Below, piece by piece: positions 6,153 through 9,007 of a stretch of 9,007 nucleotides of DNA; position 1 is the first letter of the stretch, and each line of letters starts with the position of its first letter. Origin of the DNA: Dehalococcoidia bacterium (GTDB lineage Bacteria; Chloroflexota; Dehalococcoidia; GIF9; AB-539-J10); assembly GCA_023229725.1 (NCBI GenBank), contig JALNYR010000105.1, positions 1 to 9,007 of the forward strand. The letters run 5' to 3'. The notes below the pieces were generated by a model, which was not told the origin of the DNA, did no database searches, and worked only from the letters and a program-made list of their open reading frames with translations. The translations under genes and the position numbers were made by a program.

Positions 6153-6682
6153 CGGGTCGTCCCGGCGCGCGCCAGATACATGAGCAGTGCGGCGATGCTC
6201 TTCGCATCGCAGATCTTGCCGGACTGGATGAGGTCGAGCGCCTGCCGCAGCGGGACCTTGACGACCTCGATCTCGTCGGTGTCCTCGGCGACCAGTCGAC
6301 TCGGCGTAAGGTCGCTCGCAGCGTATGCGTAGAGGTACTCCGTGCCGTATCCCGGTATGGAGTAGAAGCCGCCGAGCTTCTCGATGCTACCGGCATCGAA
6401 GCCCGTCTCCTCCTGCAACTCGCGGTGGACACAATCGACCGCGTCCTCACCCGGCTCGATGCCTCCCGCGGGGAGTTCGAGGAGGTCGGCGTCAATCGGA
6501 TACCTGAACTGCTTCACCAGCAGCACGTTGTTGTTGGTGTCGAGAGGCACGATGACCACACAGTCGCTGTGCTCCACGACGTCGCGGGTGGTAGTCGTGC
6601 CGTTCGGCTTCCGCACCTTGTCGATTCTGACCGTGATTGCGGGGCCGCTGTATACCTGGGTGCTGGAAATGCGTTGTTCCAT
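6149..6682 (-). CDS. Nudix hydrolase, ADP-ribose pyrophosphatase type
   Basis: This 177-residue protein has a complete Nudix box at residues 73-95: Gly73, five residues, Glu79, seven residues, R87-E88-L-x-E91-E92-x-G94-F. Before it lies L-E-L-P-A-G (68-73), and after it S-I-P-G-Y-G-T-E (108-115), with Pro110 16 residues past Gly94. That downstream proline and acidic residue are typical of ADP-ribose pyrophosphatases (NudF-like), which split ADP-ribose into AMP and ribose 5-phosphate. Related NDP-sugar hydrolases cannot be excluded. Start ATG 6682 has an excellent GGAGG (6690-6694) at 7 bases. It follows the acetyltransferase gene by 41 bases and is the last gene of a unit headed by nadK, so a role in clearing NAD breakdown products is plausible. 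The reading ends on a CTAG shared with the converging icd gene. Confidence 0.9.
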   Translation of the reverse strand: MEQRISSTQVYSGPAITVRIDKVRKPNGTTTTRDVVEHSDCVVIVPLDTNNNVLLVKQFRYPIDADLLELPAGGIEPGEDAVDCVHRELQEETGFDAGSIEKLGGFYSIPGYGTEYLYAYAASDLTPSRLVAEDTDEIEVVKVPLRQALDLIQSGKICDAKSIAALLMYLARAGTTR

Positions 6683-6723
6683 GATTCTGCCTCCGGGGTT
6701 GTTCGAACGCCTGGCTGCCGGGT

Positions 6724-7194
6724 CTAGCCGCCGGCCGGCGGGTCGACGTCTCGCATCAGTGCCACTTCATCGCAGTCCGGGAACTTCGGGCAGTAGTAGC
6801 ACTCGGCCCAGATCTTGTGGGGTAGCTGGGCGCGATCGGCGAGGATGAACCCCTGCTTCTGGAAGAAGCCGGGCTGCCGCGTGAGGCTGAAGACTCTCGG
6901 CAAGCCGAGCGACCGGGCCTCGTCCAGACACGCCCGCACGAGCGCCGCGCCGTATCCTTCCTTCTGGTGCTGTTCGTCGACTGCCAGCGAACGGATTTCG
7001 GCCAGGTCCTGCCAGTTCACGTGCAGCGCCGCGCAGCCGATGACCTGGTCGCCCTCCCGCATCACGAAGTAGTCGCGAAGGCTCTCGTATATCTGGCTCA
7101 GCGCTCGCGGGAGCATGTCGCCCCGGTTGGCGAACTCATTGATGAGCTTGTGCATCTGCGGTACGTCGTCAATCCGAGCCTTGGTTATGTTCAC
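6724..7194 (-). CDS. GNAT-family N-acetyltransferase (short ArgA-like, COG1246 type)
   Basis: This 156-residue single-domain GNAT protein should use acetyl-CoA to acetylate an amine. The acetyl-CoA loop is Q-K-E-G-Y-G-A-A at 77-84, following the strand A-E-I-R-S-L-A-V at 65-72. The C-terminal F-F-Q-K-Q-G-F at 110-116 is the usual GNAT end. A tail with Cys132, Cys135 and Cys141 (E-C-Y-Y-C-P-K-F-P-D-C-D-E) resembles the stand-alone ArgA-like acetyltransferases annotated as short N-acetylglutamate synthases. That would make it the first step of arginine synthesis, but no arg gene is next to it, so the substrate is unproven. The start is GTG 7194, overlapping the nadK stop as GTGA, with GGGAGG (7204-7209) 9 bases upstream. 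Its last codons contain a 14-base G+C palindrome (6728-6741). Confidence 0.82.
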   Translation of the reverse strand: MNITKARIDDVPQMHKLINEFANRGDMLPRALSQIYESLRDYFVMREGDQVIGCAALHVNWQDLAEIRSLAVDEQHQKEGYGAALVRACLDEARSLGLPRVFSLTRQPGFFQKQGFILADRAQLPHKIWAECYYCPKFPDCDEVALMRDVDPPAGG

Positions 7195-8006
7195 GTGTGG
7201 GAGCCTCCCAGTTTTTCGTGCAGAGACCGGTAGAAGTATGTGCGGGGCCGAAGTCTGATGAACCTCGCCCTGTGCGGGCTCGTGGTGACTTCGACCCTCT
7301 CGCCGCTCCGCAGCGGCCGGTCGATCTGGCCGTCAAGGCTGAGCACGACGCCGTCTCTGCCGTCGACGCGCAGGCCCGCGGTCTTGCCCTTCGGCAGCAC
7401 GAGCGCATGCCGCAGTCCGACGTGGCTGGAGATGGGCTGGACGACCATGTCGGTCGACTCCGGCAGCAGTACGGGGCCGCCTGCGGCCATGGAGTAGCCG
7501 GTGCTGCCGGTGGCGGTGGCGACGATGACGCCGTCGGCGCGGTACGTTGTGACTTCCTCGCCGTCTATATCCAGCGTGACGTCCATCAGGCGGACCGCGG
7601 TACAGCGGACAACCGCGTCGTTGAGCGCCGACAGGCTCTCGGCGCCGGCAGTGGCCTGCAGCATCGTCCGTTCCTCGATACGGCCCTCGCCCGCCAGCAC
7701 GCGGGACAACGCGCCGTCCACCTCGTCTTCGCCGACCTCGGTGATGAAGCCGAGCTGGCCGAGCTTGACGCCCAGCACAGGGATGCCGGCGCCGGCGGTC
7801 ACACGTGCACAATGGAGGAGGGTGCCGTCGCCGCCGATGCCGACGACCATATCGGTGCCATCGAGCCGGCGCGCGGCATCCTCATCTTCCCACGCGGAGC
7901 CGAGCCATGACGTAATGCCGTTGCGGGTGAGGTGTGATTGGATGGACTCTGCGAGAACCTGGGCTCTCTCAACGTAGGGGCGGTACAGGATGCCTATCCG
8001 GGTCAT
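7191..8006 (-). CDS. nadK: NAD kinase
   Basis: This 271-residue enzyme phosphorylates NAD to NADP and is cytoplasmic. Signatures are G-G-D-G-T at 58-62 (catalytic Asp60), L-N-D-A at 128-131 (the N-E/N-D motif), D-G-V-I-V-A-T-A-T-G-S-T at 158-169 continuing to Y-S-M-A-A-G-G-P (171-178), P-I-S-S-H at 191-195 and L-D-G-Q at 224-227. I start it at ATG 8006 because the M-T-R-I-G-I-L-Y start matches the family. The 13 extra in-frame codons up to a TTG at 8045 coincide with a strong promoter. There is no Shine-Dalgarno before 8006, consistent with a leaderless message. Its stop overlaps the GTG of the acetyltransferase gene (GTGA), so these are co-transcribed. Supplying NADP would fit the NADP-type isocitrate dehydrogenase nearby, though that link is only inferred. 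Confidence 0.94.
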   Translation of the reverse strand: MTRIGILYRPYVERAQVLAESIQSHLTRNGITSWLGSAWEDEDAARRLDGTDMVVGIGGDGTLLHCARVTAGAGIPVLGVKLGQLGFITEVGEDEVDGALSRVLAGEGRIEERTMLQATAGAESLSALNDAVVRCTAVRLMDVTLDIDGEEVTTYRADGVIVATATGSTGYSMAAGGPVLLPESTDMVVQPISSHVGLRHALVLPKGKTAGLRVDGRDGVVLSLDGQIDRPLRSGERVEVTTSPHRARFIRLRPRTYFYRSLHEKLGGSHT

Positions 8007-8016
8007 GAGACAGGCA

Positions 8017-8045
8017 AGTGTAGCATCGGCCCCGAACGTGGTCAA
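8017..8045 (-). promoter_or_regulatory. Strong sigma70-like promoter for nadK, giving a leaderless or near-leaderless mRNA
   Basis: On the minus strand TTGACC (8040-8045) and TACACT (8017-8022) are separated by exactly 17 bases, matching consensus at 5/6 and 4/6. Only 10 bases separate the -10 element from the nadK ATG, so a start at the usual distance falls at about 8010, leaving roughly 0-5 untranslated bases. No ribosome site is present, as expected for a leaderless start. Confidence 0.65.
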
Positions 8046-8046
8046 A

Positions 8047-8071
8047 GGGCGCCGGCCCGGGGCCGACGCCC
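8047..8071 (-). terminator. Hairpin terminator after the CcdA-like gene
   Basis: The arms 8047-8058 and 8060-8071 are complementary over 12 positions; read on the minus strand the only irregular pair is a G-U wobble. In practice the innermost bases form the loop. It begins 7 bases after the CcdA-like stop and is followed by only three T residues before the -35 box of nadK, so it is a short-tailed intrinsic terminator or a strong pause/mRNA-end hairpin. Confidence 0.6.
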
Positions 8072-8078
8072 GTCCGTA

Positions 8079-9007
8079 CTAGCGCAGGAGCTGCGGAGCC
8101 AGGAGCAGAAGCAGGCCGAGCACTGCCAGGATGACGCCGCCGACAGGCTTACAGAACTTGGCGTAGCGCTGCCCGAGAGACGAGTTCGCCGCGAACGCGG
8201 CCGCCCCGAAGATGATGGCATCGTCGAGCATGAAGAACACGTCATAGAGCAGGATGTAGAGGTAGTACTGCACTGTGGGCAGCTCGGCGAGGCTCAGGAC
8301 CTGGGTGAAGATTGCCGGGAGAGCCGACGAGCAGACGAACTCGATGGAGTTCACGACGAAGGCCAGCGCGATGATGGCGAACACTCCCGCGATGCTGAGA
8401 GGCGATGCGACAACCGACTGGATGCGGGCCATCGTGCTCTTCTTCGAGTCCGCGTCGATGACCTCGCACACCACCTCGCCGCCCGACTTGATGTAGTCGC
8501 GGAGGTTGAAGATGCCGGCGCCCAGGGCGACCGCGCCGATGATGACCGTCACGGGCCTCGAGTAGCCGAGCAGCAGAAACGCGTTGAGCCACGCGGTCAT
8601 GAACAGGTAGTAGAGGATACCGGAGGCGGCAACGAACGAACCGACGAGCAGCCAGCCTTTCCGGCGGTCATTCAGTGTGAACAGCAGCGAGATGAGGTAG
8701 GCGAGCACCCACATGGCGCACGGGTTGAAGCCGTCGACCAGCCCAAGCACGATTGCCAGCACGGGGAGGGAGTAGTCGGAGATGCGCACTGTGCCGAACA
8801 GGGGCAGGGTCACCTCGGTTGGCACTTCCTCATCGGCCTCATCCGGTCCGCCGAGGTCTCCCGCGAGGGCGGCGACGATGGCCGCTTCGATGGGAGGTCC
8901 GTTCACCTCAGTCGAGTCCCAGCCGATGAAGACACGCTTGCCGACGATGGTCGCCGGGAAGTCGAGCTGCTGCTCGGTCACGCCGGTACCTTCGATGAGT
9001 TGCAGCA
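8079..9007 (-). CDS. CcdA/DsbD-like thiol-disulfide electron transporter with a preceding thioredoxin-fold domain, 5' part missing
   Basis: The reading frame is open to the right edge, so the gene is partial; the GTG at 8981 is probably internal. Counting from that codon as residue 1, the segment upstream and through about 40 (L-I-E-G-T-G-V, then F-P-A-T-I-V-G-K-R-V-F-I-G-W at 8-21) looks like the second half of a thioredoxin/glutaredoxin fold, with Pro9 as the cis-proline. An acidic linker (about 41-57) follows. Six hydrophobic helices then lie near 72-101, 110-134, 142-160, 196-226, 238-262 and 280-298. Cys88 in G-F-N-P-C-A-M-W and Cys217 in E-F-V-C-S-S-A-L-P sit in the first and fourth helices, the arrangement of the DsbD beta domain/CcdA redox pair that passes electrons across the membrane. 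The protein presumably supplies reducing power to exported thiols or cytochrome c maturation; partners are outside the window. A hairpin terminator follows. Confidence 0.8.
   Translation of the reverse strand, partial: LQLIEGTGVTEQQLDFPATIVGKRVFIGWDSTEVNGPPIEAAIVAALAGDLGGPDEADEEVPTEVTLPLFGTVRISDYSLPVLAIVLGLVDGFNPCAMWVLAYLISLLFTLNDRRKGWLLVGSFVAASGILYYLFMTAWLNAFLLLGYSRPVTVIIGAVALGAGIFNLRDYIKSGGEVVCEVIDADSKKSTMARIQSVVASPLSIAGVFAIIALAFVVNSIEFVCSSALPAIFTQVLSLAELPTVQYYLYILLYDVFFMLDDAIIFGAAAFAANSSLGQRYAKFCKPVGGVILAVLGLLLLLAPQLLR

Noticed and set aside
6728..6741. 14-base palindrome CCGCCGGCCGGCGG at the 3' end of the acetyltransferase gene
   Set aside because: It lies before the stop codon in Pro-Pro-Ala-Gly-Gly codons, has no T run after it on the coding strand, and simple G+C-rich palindromes are expected here; not called a terminator.
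7198..7210. Perfect inverted repeat TGGGAG-C-CTCCCA containing the acetyltransferase ribosome site
   Set aside because: The one-base centre leaves at most about four pairs with a real loop, too weak to argue for regulated sequestration; it also lies within the end of nadK, where codons constrain it.
8007..8045. NAD kinase starting at an upstream in-frame TTG
   Set aside because: The extra 13 codons coincide with a consensus-spaced promoter and lack family similarity; the TTG is part of the -35 box.
1..9007. Mobile elements, CRISPR repeats, tRNA/rRNA genes, phage or toxin-antitoxin genes
   Set aside because: None was seen on either strand; the window is almost entirely accounted for by housekeeping genes with short gaps.

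Overview
The window is a gene-dense, G+C-rich bacterial chromosome segment of core metabolism. It shows no mobile element, tRNA, rRNA or CRISPR array. Short intergenic gaps, start/stop overlaps and frequent GTG starts fit a compact bacterial genome. The gene content (split LeuCD-type aconitase-family enzyme beside an isocitrate dehydrogenase and a PycB-like protein, short ArgA-like acetyltransferase) is compatible with Chloroflexota/Dehalococcoidia. That placement is an impression from memory and not a demonstrated classification.

Layout. (1) Positions 1-1411, minus strand: a pterin/folate operon in the order folP, folK, queD-like, with each junction overlapping. The last gene is cut by the left window edge, but its preserved N-terminus carries a C-E-x-x-H-G-H active-site motif. 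That motif suggests a PTPS/QueD enzyme able to replace FolB. (2) Positions 1412-1520: a divergent promoter region with a good sigma70-like promoter facing right. (3) Positions 1521-6152, plus strand: an operon of a biotin-carrying carboxyltransferase (PycB/OadA type), the large and small subunits of an aconitase-superfamily hydro-lyase, and an isocitrate/isopropylmalate dehydrogenase-family enzyme with isocitrate-type and NADP-type residues. Read together, this looks like a route from pyruvate via oxaloacetate and citrate/isocitrate to 2-oxoglutarate; no citrate synthase gene is present here. (4) Positions 6149-8045, minus strand: nadK, a short GNAT acetyltransferase of the ArgA-like type and a Nudix ADP-ribose pyrophosphatase, apparently one transcription unit. 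It converges on the previous operon, with the two stop codons sharing a CTAG. nadK has a well-formed promoter placed so close to its ATG that the mRNA should be leaderless or nearly so. (5) Positions 8079-9007, minus strand: a six-helix CcdA/DsbD-like thiol-electron transporter preceded by the end of a thioredoxin-fold domain. It is cut by the right window edge and followed by a hairpin terminator.

I see no wholly new system. The points most worth a second look are the probable FolB bypass, the leuCD-like subunits recruited next to an isocitrate dehydrogenase with an atypical specificity loop, the terminator-promoter-leaderless-start junction before nadK, and the thioredoxin-CcdA fusion at the right edge.
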